Of a stretch of 55,643 nucleotides of DNA, positions 17,989 to 25,986 are shown one piece after another. Position 1 is the stretch's first letter. Each line of letters opens with the position of its first letter. The stretch covers positions 1-55,643 of the forward strand of contig JAHHRO010000007.1 of assembly GCA_020025755.1 (NCBI GenBank). The letters run 5' to 3'. The notes beneath the pieces are model-generated. The model ran no database searches. It was not told where the DNA came from and worked only from the letters and a program-made list of their open reading frames with translations. The stretch is from Butyricicoccus sp. Its GTDB lineage: Bacteria > Bacillota > Clostridia > Oscillospirales > Butyricicoccaceae. A program made the translations under genes and the position numbers.

Positions 17989-19302
17989 TCAGCGAAGGGA
18001 GAAGCCGCTTGTCAGCGTGCATCTTCTCCGCCGTGCAAAATGTCTTGCCGTTGTCGTGCCCTCGCCCGTTGTCGTGGCGATGGTAAAGCTGGTATGTCCC
18101 TCGAGATCGAAGCCGATGCCCAAAAGGGACGCACCGTTTTTCACAAATACGGCAGTTCGCATTTTCCGTGCCGCCCGATTGAGGCGGTCGATGGATTCCG
18201 AATGAATGGTTGCCGTATGTTTATATCCCTGCTCGATGTCCAGCGCGATCTCAAGTGCCTGCTCAAAATCCGCCGCCTTGATAAGCGGAACGAGCGGCAT
18301 GAGCAGCTCCAGCGTTGCAAACGGATGCATACAGGTGGTCTCCGCAACGATGAGACGCACAGGCGTTGTGCAGGGGATGCCTGCCGCCTGCAAGATCTCA
18401 TTTGCGCTGCGTCCCTCCAGCTTTTTGTTGATGACGAAATCCTCCGTCACCGCCGTATGCAGGAGCTTTTCGATCTCTACGGGATCTTTGACATAGTAGA
18501 CCCCGTTTTTGAGCAGCTCATAAATGAGCCGATCGGCTGCCTGTTCGACGACAACGATGCTCTTTTCCGAGGTACACATGAGGTTATTGTCAAAGGACGC
18601 ACCCTGTACGATATCGCGCGCTGCCCTCGCAAGATCTGCGGTCTCATCGACGATGGCAACGGGGTTTGCCGGCCCTGCGCCGATGACCTTCTTGCCGGAC
18701 AACATCGCCTGTCTGAGCGAGCCGCTGCCGCCCGTGCATACGACCATATCGACATCGGGGTGACTCATGACCTCGGCGGTCGATCCCATGAGGCTTTCAT
18801 GGAGCGTCACGACCAGATTATCGATGCCGCATACCGTGCGGATGGCTTCGCTGATGGTAACAGTCAGGAACTGTGAAACCTTGACCGCTCTTGGGTGCGG
18901 ACAGTGGATCACTGCATTTCCGGCAGCCAGCATGCCGATGGTATTGCTGATGAGGGTTGCACAGGGGTTGGTACAGGGCTGTACCGCACAGACCACGCCA
19001 AAGGAAGCCAGCTCATAGAGCGTCATGCCATGGTCACCCGTGTTGACCTCTGTCAGCAGATCTTCCACGCCCGGCGTTTTTTCGATCGCCAGCCGGATCT
19101 TCGTCGCCTTATCGCGCACATTGCCCATGCCGGTCTCCTCGACTGCCATCTGCGCCAATGTATCGGCGAGTGGTCTCAGTGCCGCCTTGACGGCTTCTAG
19201 GATCTCCTGCCGCTCGTTCATGGTAAACTCCGCATACCTGCTATATGCACCCTTTGCAGCAGATACAGCATCTGTGACACTGGAATAGATGCTGCTTTTC
19301 AT
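17989..19302 (-). CDS. Second CoA-acylating aldehyde dehydrogenase
   Basis: An aldehyde dehydrogenase of 437 residues related to the PduP/EutE family (ANPVAIVDETADL; catalytic-Cys motif GASFDNNLMCTSEKS). It lacks the N-terminal targeting helix present in the other copy. It ends in a similar basic tail (FARRRRCTLTSGFSLR). The ATG at 19302 lies about 9 nt after GGAGGG; an ATG at 19311 would almost touch the site. Two aldehyde dehydrogenases are known in some GRM loci. This one may be cytosolic, take another aldehyde, or form mixed oligomers with the targeted copy. Confidence 0.92.
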   Translation of the reverse strand: MKSSIYSSVTDAVSAAKGAYSRYAEFTMNERQEILEAVKAALRPLADTLAQMAVEETGMGNVRDKATKIRLAIEKTPGVEDLLTEVNTGDHGMTLYELASFGVVCAVQPCTNPCATLISNTIGMLAAGNAVIHCPHPRAVKVSQFLTVTISEAIRTVCGIDNLVVTLHESLMGSTAEVMSHPDVDMVVCTGGSGSLRQAMLSGKKVIGAGPANPVAIVDETADLARAARDIVQGASFDNNLMCTSEKSIVVVEQAADRLIYELLKNGVYYVKDPVEIEKLLHTAVTEDFVINKKLEGRSANEILQAAGIPCTTPVRLIVAETTCMHPFATLELLMPLVPLIKAADFEQALEIALDIEQGYKHTATIHSESIDRLNRAARKMRTAVFVKNGASLLGIGFDLEGHTSFTIATTTGEGTTTARHFARRRRCTLTSGFSLR

Positions 19303-19354
19303 ATCACACATTCCCTCCTTTTCTGTAAAGTAGCTTGCGATCGTTCCATGGTGT

Positions 19355-19618
19355 TCAGATATCCATGGAATCTACGATCCCGATGATTGCCATATCGATG
19401 ACGGCCTGCCGCTTTCTCTCGTCCACGCGAACGGAAGAACCCTGACCGATCAGAACGATCTCACCGATCCCGGCACCGACATAATCGACTGCGACTTCTT
19501 CCTCACCGATGAATTCACCGGCTCCGTTGATGCGCCGAACGACCATGAGTTTATACCCGACGAGGGATTCATCCTTTCGGGTCGCGACGACCGTGCCGAT
19601 GATTTTTGCCAATTTCAT
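19355..19618 (-). CDS. BMC-P pentameric vertex protein (EutN/CcmL family)
   Basis: An 87-residue protein that caps the vertices of the polyhedral shell. It shows the EutN/CcmL beta-barrel pattern: opening KLAKIIGTVVATRKDESLVGYKL, the AVDYVGAGIGEIVLIGQGSSVR core and an end at IIGIVDSMDI. It is the only BMC-P seen in the locus. The start ATG follows GAAAGGAATGGAAG. It is 52 bp downstream of the extended BMC-H gene. Confidence 0.95.
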   Translation of the reverse strand: MKLAKIIGTVVATRKDESLVGYKLMVVRRINGAGEFIGEEEVAVDYVGAGIGEIVLIGQGSSVRVDERKRQAVIDMAIIGIVDSMDI

Positions 19619-19671
19619 TGTGCTTCCATTCCTTTCGCGGCGTGCGGATTGCCGGTCTTATGGCATCTGCT

Positions 19672-20241
19672 CTATTTTTTTCGTCTTGTACTTCTTGTGG
19701 TACGCGGCTTGGGCGCATCCGGTGTCGTCCCAGCCGTTTTCACGGGGGCTGCTGCCTCCGTCGGCTGTTCGGACGCCTGCTTTTCCGGTACCTCTGGAAC
19801 AGGCGGCTCCAGTACGATCTGCACGCTTTCCGCGGTCTCTGCGGCCGGTGCGGTTTCCTCCGGCTGTCGAACCGTCTCCGGCTCTGTCGTCTCCTCCGGC
19901 TCACGAACAGTTTCCGGCTCTGCGCGCTCCGCAGCAGCCTCCGCCTTCACCGGCTCCTCCGCCATTGCAGGGGTGCAGAATGTCTGCTCTACAAAGTCGG
20001 AGGGTCTTGGAATCACCTTATAGGAGACCAGCTTGTCATGCATCCTGCCCAACTGACAGCCTGCCTGAACCGATGCGTTTACCGCGCCGACATCGCCTGT
20101 GACCTTGATGGTCATATAGCCCAGTCCCTTGGTGTTTTCCACCTCAAGGATCTGCACGTTTGCCGCCTTTGCCATTGCATCCGCGACCACGACCGCCGTG
20201 GACAAGCCGGCGATCTCAACCAAACCCAATGCCTGTTTCAT
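19672..20241 (-). CDS. BMC-H shell protein with acidic, proline-rich C-terminal extension
   Basis: Residues 1-90 are a BMC domain (KQALGLVEIAGLSTAVVVADAMAKAANV ... SYKVIPRPSDFVEQ). The remaining ~100 residues are low-complexity: Glu/Pro/Thr/Ala-rich with near-repeats built on EPETVRxPEET, ending in a basic tail (KPRTTRSTRRKK). Extended BMC-H proteins (PduK-like) occur in many loci, but this tail has no metal-binding cysteine set. The acidic stretch with a basic end could contact cargo, cytosolic partners or nucleic acid; that is inference. The ATG follows GAGGTGATAGG. Confidence 0.9.
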   Translation of the reverse strand: MKQALGLVEIAGLSTAVVVADAMAKAANVQILEVENTKGLGYMTIKVTGDVGAVNASVQAGCQLGRMHDKLVSYKVIPRPSDFVEQTFCTPAMAEEPVKAEAAAERAEPETVREPEETTEPETVRQPEETAPAAETAESVQIVLEPPVPEVPEKQASEQPTEAAAPVKTAGTTPDAPKPRTTRSTRRKK

Positions 20242-20262
20242 CCTATCACCTCACATTCCTGC

Positions 20263-21021
20263 TTACTCAAAGCGAATGTTCAGGAACTTTGCCCTGTCTC
20301 TCGCCAAATCTGTCACAATGTCATCCGGCAGCAGGTGAAGCACCTTGCCTGATGCCAACTGTTCAACGTTGGATGCTGTAATGACGCGTTTTTTGCCGCC
20401 CATGCGCATTTCGGGGCGAGCGGGCGCATATTCCTGCCGGATGGGAACCGATGTAAAAACGGTCGGTTCCATCTTTTCTGCGGCGGCATCCAGCTCCTCC
20501 GGTTCACAGATTTCGATTCCATATTCCAAAACCTGTCTGTAATACGCCAAGATCCGGTTTACATACGCAGGCTTTTCCTTACCCGAGAACCTTGCCAGTC
20601 CTGAACGCAGGAACACCGTGCGGCTTCCTGCCTCGATGCAAGCTGCGATCCATGAGGTTTCAAATGTATCACTGATGCAGAGTGCGGTTTTTGCGACAAG
20701 GTCGCGCGGCACGACCGGAAACAGGCTGACCGTCTGCTCCAGATCAGGTGGGAGCGGTTCCGAGCGGTACCGCAGTCCGGCGCATGCCGGACACGCAGCG
20801 AGCCGCGCGGCACATCCGTCCTGCTTCCATGCATCGGGCACGACCGGATAGACCGCATAGCGGTCACACGCCTCCATGCCATGCAGGAATGTTTCATACG
20901 CCGTGCTCCAGTCCGCCATACAGACCATGTAGAGGGGTGTTTTCTCCCTGCCCTCCTCCGCCTGCAATTCGCGCAGCACACGCAGCACCAGTTCTCGTAA
21001 GCGTTCTTCGCTGATATTCAA
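20263..21021 (-). CDS. Microcompartment-associated protein with EutQ-like C-terminal motif
   Basis: About 252 residues, not confidently recognised. The N-terminus (SEERLRELVLRVLRELQ) is an amphipathic helix like an encapsulation peptide. The middle has a Rossmann-like feel (PLYMVCMADWSTAYETFL ... TALCISDTFETSWIAACIEAGSRTVFL) reminiscent of flavoprotein-type GRM accessory proteins. The end, VITASNVEQLASGK...DDIVTDLARDRAKFLNI, resembles the N-terminal motif of EutQ and other microcompartment proteins. A TTG start at 21021 behind GAGGTG is preferred; a GTG at 21030 is the alternative. It lies between two BMC-H genes. Cofactor and activity are unknown. Confidence 0.7.
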   Translation of the reverse strand: MNISEERLRELVLRVLRELQAEEGREKTPLYMVCMADWSTAYETFLHGMEACDRYAVYPVVPDAWKQDGCAARLAACPACAGLRYRSEPLPPDLEQTVSLFPVVPRDLVAKTALCISDTFETSWIAACIEAGSRTVFLRSGLARFSGKEKPAYVNRILAYYRQVLEYGIEICEPEELDAAAEKMEPTVFTSVPIRQEYAPARPEMRMGGKKRVITASNVEQLASGKVLHLLPDDIVTDLARDRAKFLNIRFE

Positions 21022-21045
21022 TTCTTTCACCTCGTTTCAAAGAAC

Positions 21046-21070
21046 TCCCCTATCCACAAGGGATAAGGGA
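21046..21070 (-). other. Intercistronic hairpin after BMC-H copy 2
   Basis: Ten-bp arms TCCCCTATCC/GGATAAGGGA (one mismatch) lie between the BMC-H stop and the next gene's ribosome site. No T-tract follows. It parallels the hairpin after BMC-H copy 1. Confidence 0.55.
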
Positions 21071-21113
21071 ATCCTTTGTTACAGTGGCTGATCGGTCATG
21101 ATGCAGCCATGCG

Positions 21114-21392
21114 TTATTCAAGATGAGGCAGAATCTTTTCCACATCGGTATGTGGGCGCGGAATGACGTGCGTGGATACCACTTCGCCAACCGCTGCCGC
21201 GGAAGCCGCGCCTGCGTCGGTCGCAGCCTTGACTGCGCCCACGTCGCCGCGTACCATAACGGTCACCAAACCGGAACCGATCTTTTCATATCCAACCAGT
21301 GTGACATTGGCTGCCTTTACCATTGCGTCGGCTGCTTCGATCGCGCCAACCAGTCCTTTTGTCTCAACCATGCCCAATGCATCTGCATTCAT
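21114..21392 (-). CDS. BMC-H hexameric shell protein (PduA/PduJ-type), copy 2
   Basis: A 92-residue single BMC domain with opening DALGMVETKGLVGAIEAADAM, pore region YEKIGSGLVTV and end VIPRPHTDVEKILP. It is highly similar to copy 1 (16489-16767). Differences cluster at residues 57-74 (ATDAGAASAAAVGEVVST against SVDAGAAAAANVGQVVSQ) and both ends. A GGAGG site precedes the ATG. Hairpins lie on both sides of the gene, suggesting transcript processing that raises its yield over neighbouring enzymes. Confidence 0.96.
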   Translation of the reverse strand: MNADALGMVETKGLVGAIEAADAMVKAANVTLVGYEKIGSGLVTVMVRGDVGAVKAATDAGAASAAAVGEVVSTHVIPRPHTDVEKILPHLE

Positions 21393-21431
21393 ATTTTAGA
21401 ACCTCCTGTCCCAAATCGTCGTATATGCGCC

Positions 21432-21454
21432 CCGGAAACGCCATGGCGTTTCGG
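21432..21454 (-). other. Intercistronic hairpin between PduB-like gene and BMC-H copy 2
   Basis: A stem with arms CCGGAAACGC/GCGTTTCGG and a short loop lies immediately after the BMC-T stop codon and upstream of the BMC-H ribosome site. Confidence 0.6.
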
Positions 21455-21468
21455 ACTCCCTTCCGGAT

Positions 21469-22272
21469 TTAGATATACGGTGTGGTGGTAGACTTCGGCG
21501 CGTCTCCGAGCGCGCCCAGCATCTTCTTTCCGGCGTCGATCGCTGCCTTGACTGCCTGACGGACTGCACCGGAATCGCCGGTAAAGGTCAAAATGACCTC
21601 GTTGGAGTAGCTGGTGCCGCTCGATGGTGAGCAATAGCCAACGACCTCTACGTTTGCCGCCTTGACTGCGATATCTGCCAGAACCGTGCCGATGGCAGCC
21701 GGACCTGCACAGGTCATGCCAAATGCTCTGCCGACCGGTGCGCCCAGTGCCTTTTCGAGACAGTAGCTTGCTCTTGCGGTGTACTGGAACTCGATATGTC
21801 CTGCATCATTTGCATATACATCGCCAAAATACTTTGGCAGTACCTGAAGTGCGATCTCAACAGCGCGTCTTGCATCGGATACATCATCTGCGCCGATGTA
21901 GATCAGGCTGCCGTGACCTGCGCCGCCCTTGGTATCGCGTGGCAGTTCTACGGAAATGATCTCGGTATTGGTTGCCTTTACGGCTTCATCCACCGCCCAG
22001 ATCTGCGGCCCTGCACCAACGCGGCCGCCGATGATACCGATGGAGCGGTACTTGCCGAGTTTCATCACATCGACCAGCATCGGGTCTACGCTTGCGATCA
22101 CAAGACCGATGGTATCGCCCATTGCTGTACCGACAAACTCTGTCAGACCGATATTGGTCTTTGCAGGCTGCTGCGCTGCTGCCGGAGCAGGTGCTGCTTC
22201 GGGAGTGGCTGGCTTGATGCCCAATTCATCAGAAACCTGCTTCATTACTTTCTCAATTAACTGTTGATCCAT
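21469..22272 (-). CDS. pduB: BMC-T trimeric shell protein, PduB-type
   Basis: A tandem-BMC-domain protein of 267 residues forming pseudohexameric trimers, a class linked to gated pores and cargo attachment. It has an N-terminal extension with a helix (QQLIEKVMKQVSDELGI) and an Ala/Pro linker, as in PduB, where the N-terminus tethers cargo. Two permuted BMC repeats follow (GDTIGLVIASVDPMLVD... and GRAFGMTCAGPAAIGTV...). The ATG at 22272 follows GGAGGAAAGACGA; an upstream in-frame ATG (22386) would overlap the activase gene and has no good site. Confidence 0.92.
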   Translation of the reverse strand: MDQQLIEKVMKQVSDELGIKPATPEAAPAPAAAQQPAKTNIGLTEFVGTAMGDTIGLVIASVDPMLVDVMKLGKYRSIGIIGGRVGAGPQIWAVDEAVKATNTEIISVELPRDTKGGAGHGSLIYIGADDVSDARRAVEIALQVLPKYFGDVYANDAGHIEFQYTARASYCLEKALGAPVGRAFGMTCAGPAAIGTVLADIAVKAANVEVVGYCSPSSGTSYSNEVILTFTGDSGAVRQAVKAAIDAGKKMLGALGDAPKSTTTPYI

Positions 22273-22300
22273 TCGTCTTTCCTCCGTTCGTCGATTCGCC

Positions 22301-23218
22301 TTAACCGCCAATGACACATTGGAAGCCATAGCTTTCCACAGCCTGCTTGCATGCCGCAAGATCTTCCGGATGCAGCGGCTTAACATCTTTCAGTAGGTAT
22401 TCCTTGCCCAGCAAGTCATACTTGTTCTCACCAAAGGTATGGTAAGGCAAGAGGTGGATGGTACGCACGCCCATGAGGGTCTTTGCGTATTCCGCGATCT
22501 TTTGGATCGCCTCCACCGAAAAGTTGAATCCCGGGATCACGGGTACGCGAACGACCGTGTTCGAGATCTGACTGATGCGCACCGCGTTTTTGAGGATGAC
22601 CTCATTGGTGCTGCCCGTATATTTTCTGTGCTGTTCGGGATCGATGTGCTTGATGTCGAGCAATACGGTATCCACATAGGGGATGACCGTCTCGATCGCC
22701 TCAGCGGTCCCAAGTCCAGTGGTTTCGATCGCCGTGTTCCAGCCCTGCCCCTTGCAGGCCTTGAGCAGTTCGGCGGCAAAGGCGGACTGCATCAGCGGCT
22801 CGCCGCCTGACAGGGTCACGCCGCCGCCCGAACGGCGGTAGGTCGTTGCGTCCTTTTTCAGTTCCTGAATCACCTGCTGAACGGTCATCGTCTTGCCCTT
22901 GAGCACGAGCGCACCTGCCGGACAGGCATTGACGCATTCGCCGCAGCCTGTACAGATCGAGCGATCGATCCAGTGCTTGTTGTTCGGGCTGATCGCCCCC
23001 AGCTTGCAGGCGGTCATACACCGCCCGCAGTGGAGACAATCGGCTTGTTTATACATGACTACCGGTTTCGTTTTTTGGGATTCAGGGTTACTGCACCACT
23101 GGCAGGAGAGCGCACAGCCTTTCAGGAATACGATCGTCCGGATGCCCGGGCCATCGTGCAGGGAAAATCTCTGGATATCAAAGACCGTTCCCGATAAGTT
23201 GTAATTGATCGAGTCCAT
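22301..23218 (-). CDS. Glycyl-radical enzyme activase (radical SAM)
   Basis: Installs the glycyl radical on the adjacent dehydratase using SAM and reduced ferredoxin or flavodoxin. The 305-residue protein has the radical-SAM CxxxCxxC motif (GCALSCQWC, about 34-42). A two-cluster ferredoxin insert follows (CLHCGRCMTAC and CTGCGECVNACPAG), then GGVTLSGGEP for SAM binding. The start ATG follows GAGAAGGGAG. It is immediately downstream of the dehydratase gene, as in all GRM loci. Confidence 0.95.
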   Translation of the reverse strand: MDSINYNLSGTVFDIQRFSLHDGPGIRTIVFLKGCALSCQWCSNPESQKTKPVVMYKQADCLHCGRCMTACKLGAISPNNKHWIDRSICTGCGECVNACPAGALVLKGKTMTVQQVIQELKKDATTYRRSGGGVTLSGGEPLMQSAFAAELLKACKGQGWNTAIETTGLGTAEAIETVIPYVDTVLLDIKHIDPEQHRKYTGSTNEVILKNAVRISQISNTVVRVPVIPGFNFSVEAIQKIAEYAKTLMGVRTIHLLPYHTFGENKYDLLGKEYLLKDVKPLHPEDLAACKQAVESYGFQCVIGG

Positions 23219-23263
23219 GCCGAACTCCCTTCTCTATTTGGTGCCGGAACCTTATCGCTTCAC

Positions 23264-25810
23264 TCAGAACGACTGCTCGGTACGGCTGATGATGTCGTCC
23301 TGTACTTCCTTCGCCAGCACGGTGAACTGTGCGCTGTAGCCTGCAACGCGAACGACCAGATCCTTGTACTGCTCAGGATTCTGCTGTGCCGCGATCAGAG
23401 TTGCCTTGTCGATGACGTTGAACTGTACATGCATGCCCTTGTGGTCGAAGTAAGAGCGAACCACGGAAGCAAAGCGCATGAGACCTTCATCTCCGGCGAG
23501 TGCGGACGGCAGGAACTTCTGGTTGTACAGCGTACCGTTGGAGTAGTTTGCATGGTCGAGTTTTGCAACGGACATTGCTGCCGCGGTCGGGCCCTTGGTA
23601 TCCATACCCTGACGTGGGGAAACACCGTCTGCCAGCGGAGCCTTTGCCAGACGACCATCCGGCAGTGCTGCAACGTCCTTACCGAACAGTACGTTTGCCG
23701 ATACCGGATAGCAGCCAGCTTGGAACTGTCCGCCGCGTGGGTTCTTATACTTTTCAACCTCGTAGGAGTAGATCTGTCCGCAGCGTCTTGCGATCATATC
23801 GACCTCGTCCTCATCGTTGCCGAACCACGGGGTATTTTCCATGATGCGCTTGATCTGTGCATAGTCCGCATTGCTGCAAGCAGGCTGTGCGGCACAGGTG
23901 GTGGTGCTCGGTGTGCTGAGCTCGTTCTGAAGCTCTGCCAGATTGATGGAGCCGTTATTGGACAGGATGCGCTTGATCGCCTCATAGATCTTGCTCTCGT
24001 CGGAGCAGTCAGCGGTCTGTGCTGCCGGAGCGGAAGCGGTGCAGGAGTAACCGAAGTTATGTGCCATTGCTTCCTTGAGCTGAGCCATCGTGACTTCCTT
24101 GCTCTCGAATACATGCTTCTTGATCGCGCAGAGGGAGTCACCGGAGTCTGCAACGCCGAACGCCTGCGGGCCGGTGAAGTTGTAGATCGCGCCGCCCTCC
24201 TGTACGCTCTTGCCTCTGCCGATGCAGTCATCGACGAGCGCGGAGAGGAACGGAAGCGGAGCGCGTTCTGCATGCGCAAAGTCTACACAGTTGTCCGCCT
24301 CAGCCAGATGATATACGAAGTATTCCATCTGCTTCTTGTATGCGGCAAAGATATCCTCGAGACAGGTAAAGGAGGTCATATCGCCGGTAACGGGGCCGAG
24401 CTGCTTGTCGCCGACCTTACCATTGTTCAGTGTGATCTCGAGCACCTTTGCGATATTGAAGAATGCAGCGTCATGCCAGCCCTCAGTCTTGTGTGGGCAC
24501 TGTGGCTCTACACAGCCGATGATGCAGTAGCTTCTTGCGTCTGCCAGCGATACGCCGCGGTTGCAGAGTGCCGGAATGATGACTTCATCATTGTACATTG
24601 CCGGAACGCCGAGACCCAGACGGGTGACTTCACATGCGCGGTACAGGAATTCATCCGGTGTGTTCTGGTGTACGCGGATGGAGAAGGACGGTGCAGGCAG
24701 GCGGACGTGTGCAACGGCTTCCATACACATATAGGAAACATCGTTGGTTGCGTCCAGTCCGTCTTCGGTCTGACCGCCGACGATCAGGTTCTGGAATACG
24801 GCGTAGCCTGCGAATGCCTGCGCGGAGATCTCGTCGCGTGTCTTGTTTACGTCGTTGAGCTTGACCCAGATGCAGTCGACCAGTTCCTGTGCAAATTCAC
24901 GGGAGATATTGGTATCTGCCTTGAGGAACGGATACATATACTGGTCAAAGCGTCCTGGGGAGATGGAGTGACCGTTTGCCTCGATCTGGAGCATGATCTG
25001 TACGAACCAGAATGCCTGACATGCTTCATAGAAGTTGGTTGCACCGTGTTCGGGTACGCGGTCACAGTTTGCAGCGATCTGAACAAGTTCTGCCTTGCGC
25101 ACCGGATCGGGGCAGACAGCCGCAAGTTCTCTTGCCTTTGCCGCATAGCGGTGTGCAAAGTTGATCGCAGCAGAATAGGTAATGACGAGTGCTTCATAGA
25201 AATTCTTTTTCTTGATGTACTCCGGATCGCTGGTGTCCAGCTTGGTCATGGCTTCGATGACCTGCTTGATGATGCCGGTGAAGCCGATCCTCAGAACCTT
25301 GCCGTAGTCTACGCATACATGTCCAACGCCGCCGTAGAAGTAGTTGCCTACCGTGAACACGCCGTTTGCGATGCAGTCCTTGGTCTCCTGCGACATGTAG
25401 GACTCAGCCAGTGCGCTTGTGGTCTTGCCTTCCCAGTACTTGAACGCTTCATGCAGCTCTGCGGCAGTCTCCTTGGGGATCTGGAATGGGTCAGCCAGAC
25501 GCGTTCCCATGGTGTCGAATTCTTTCTCGACCCAGTCATAGGAGAACTCCGGACAGATCTCGGTAGAGCGCAGGTTCTTGGTGATGGAACCTACAACAAG
25601 TTCGTCCTCATGGATGGTGATTGGAAGATTGTTGAAGATCTTTTCAGCAGCCTTCGCGCGTCTCATGATCGGGGAAAGTCCTTCGGTCTCCTTATAAGAC
25701 TCTGTTACCAGTACAGCGCGTTCGGATTCAACATAGGGGGTAGCGTCCACGATTGCCTTTTTCAGACGTTTCACTCTCTCAGTTGGTTCCGAAAATCCTT
25801 TTGCTAACAT
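23264..25810 (-). CDS. Glycyl-radical B12-independent diol dehydratase (1,2-propanediol type)
   Basis: Dehydrates 1,2-propanediol to propionaldehyde (glycerol is the alternative). The 848-residue protein carries catalytic Cys433 and Glu435 (IIGCVEPQ) and diol-binding His164, His281, Ser282 and Asp447, at the same numbers as in Clostridium butyricum glycerol dehydratase. The radical glycine is Gly824 (RVAGYSAQF). The choline-lyase signature after the active Cys is absent, so it is not CutC. Compared with the 787-residue glycerol dehydratase it has an insert of about 61 residues near 588-655, with an amphipathic helix (DESKIYEAIKRILSNNG) between Ala/Pro/Thr-rich linkers. There is no N-terminal targeting peptide. 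The ATG follows AAAGGAGGATG. Confidence 0.93.
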   Translation of the reverse strand: MLAKGFSEPTERVKRLKKAIVDATPYVESERAVLVTESYKETEGLSPIMRRAKAAEKIFNNLPITIHEDELVVGSITKNLRSTEICPEFSYDWVEKEFDTMGTRLADPFQIPKETAAELHEAFKYWEGKTTSALAESYMSQETKDCIANGVFTVGNYFYGGVGHVCVDYGKVLRIGFTGIIKQVIEAMTKLDTSDPEYIKKKNFYEALVITYSAAINFAHRYAAKARELAAVCPDPVRKAELVQIAANCDRVPEHGATNFYEACQAFWFVQIMLQIEANGHSISPGRFDQYMYPFLKADTNISREFAQELVDCIWVKLNDVNKTRDEISAQAFAGYAVFQNLIVGGQTEDGLDATNDVSYMCMEAVAHVRLPAPSFSIRVHQNTPDEFLYRACEVTRLGLGVPAMYNDEVIIPALCNRGVSLADARSYCIIGCVEPQCPHKTEGWHDAAFFNIAKVLEITLNNGKVGDKQLGPVTGDMTSFTCLEDIFAAYKKQMEYFVYHLAEADNCVDFAHAERAPLPFLSALVDDCIGRGKSVQEGGAIYNFTGPQAFGVADSGDSLCAIKKHVFESKEVTMAQLKEAMAHNFGYSCTASAPAAQTADCSDESKIYEAIKRILSNNGSINLAELQNELSTPSTTTCAAQPACSNADYAQIKRIMENTPWFGNDEDEVDMIARRCGQIYSYEVEKYKNPRGGQFQAGCYPVSANVLFGKDVAALPDGRLAKAPLADGVSPRQGMDTKGPTAAAMSVAKLDHANYSNGTLYNQKFLPSALAGDEGLMRFASVVRSYFDHKGMHVQFNVIDKATLIAAQQNPEQYKDLVVRVAGYSAQFTVLAKEVQDDIISRTEQSF

Positions 25811-25986
25811 AAAACATCCTCCTTTATGATAATGCTTGGGGCATTACGCTTTCTCTTTTCAAAGGTGATACCCTTATGTGCATCACTCTCTGTCTTTCAT
25901 GATAACGTATTTTTTATAAAACGATGGCATATTTTCAAAACTGAAAAAATGCAAAATCCAGACTTCTTGTATTTTCGCAGTGTCTG
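25811..25986 (-). promoter_or_regulatory. Likely internal promoter region upstream of the diol dehydratase
   Basis: A 176-bp AT-rich gap in an otherwise compact operon. It contains a palindrome TTTTCA-AAAC-TGAAAA (25932-25947) and TATAAA- and TATCAT-like elements further downstream on the minus strand, but no textbook spacing. It is a plausible extra start site for the most abundant enzyme, perhaps under the AraC-type regulator. Confidence 0.4.

Noticed and set aside
23429..25807. A 792-codon open reading frame on the strand opposite the dehydratase
   Set aside because: It mirrors the whole dehydratase gene, encodes a Cys/Leu/Val-rich unnatural composition and has no ribosome site; it is a codon-bias shadow.
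23264..25810. Choline trimethylamine-lyase (CutC) as the glycyl-radical enzyme
   Set aside because: The residues after the active Cys (CPHKTEGWHDAAF) and His164/His281/Ser282 are of diol-dehydratase type; the CutC choline-site pattern is absent.
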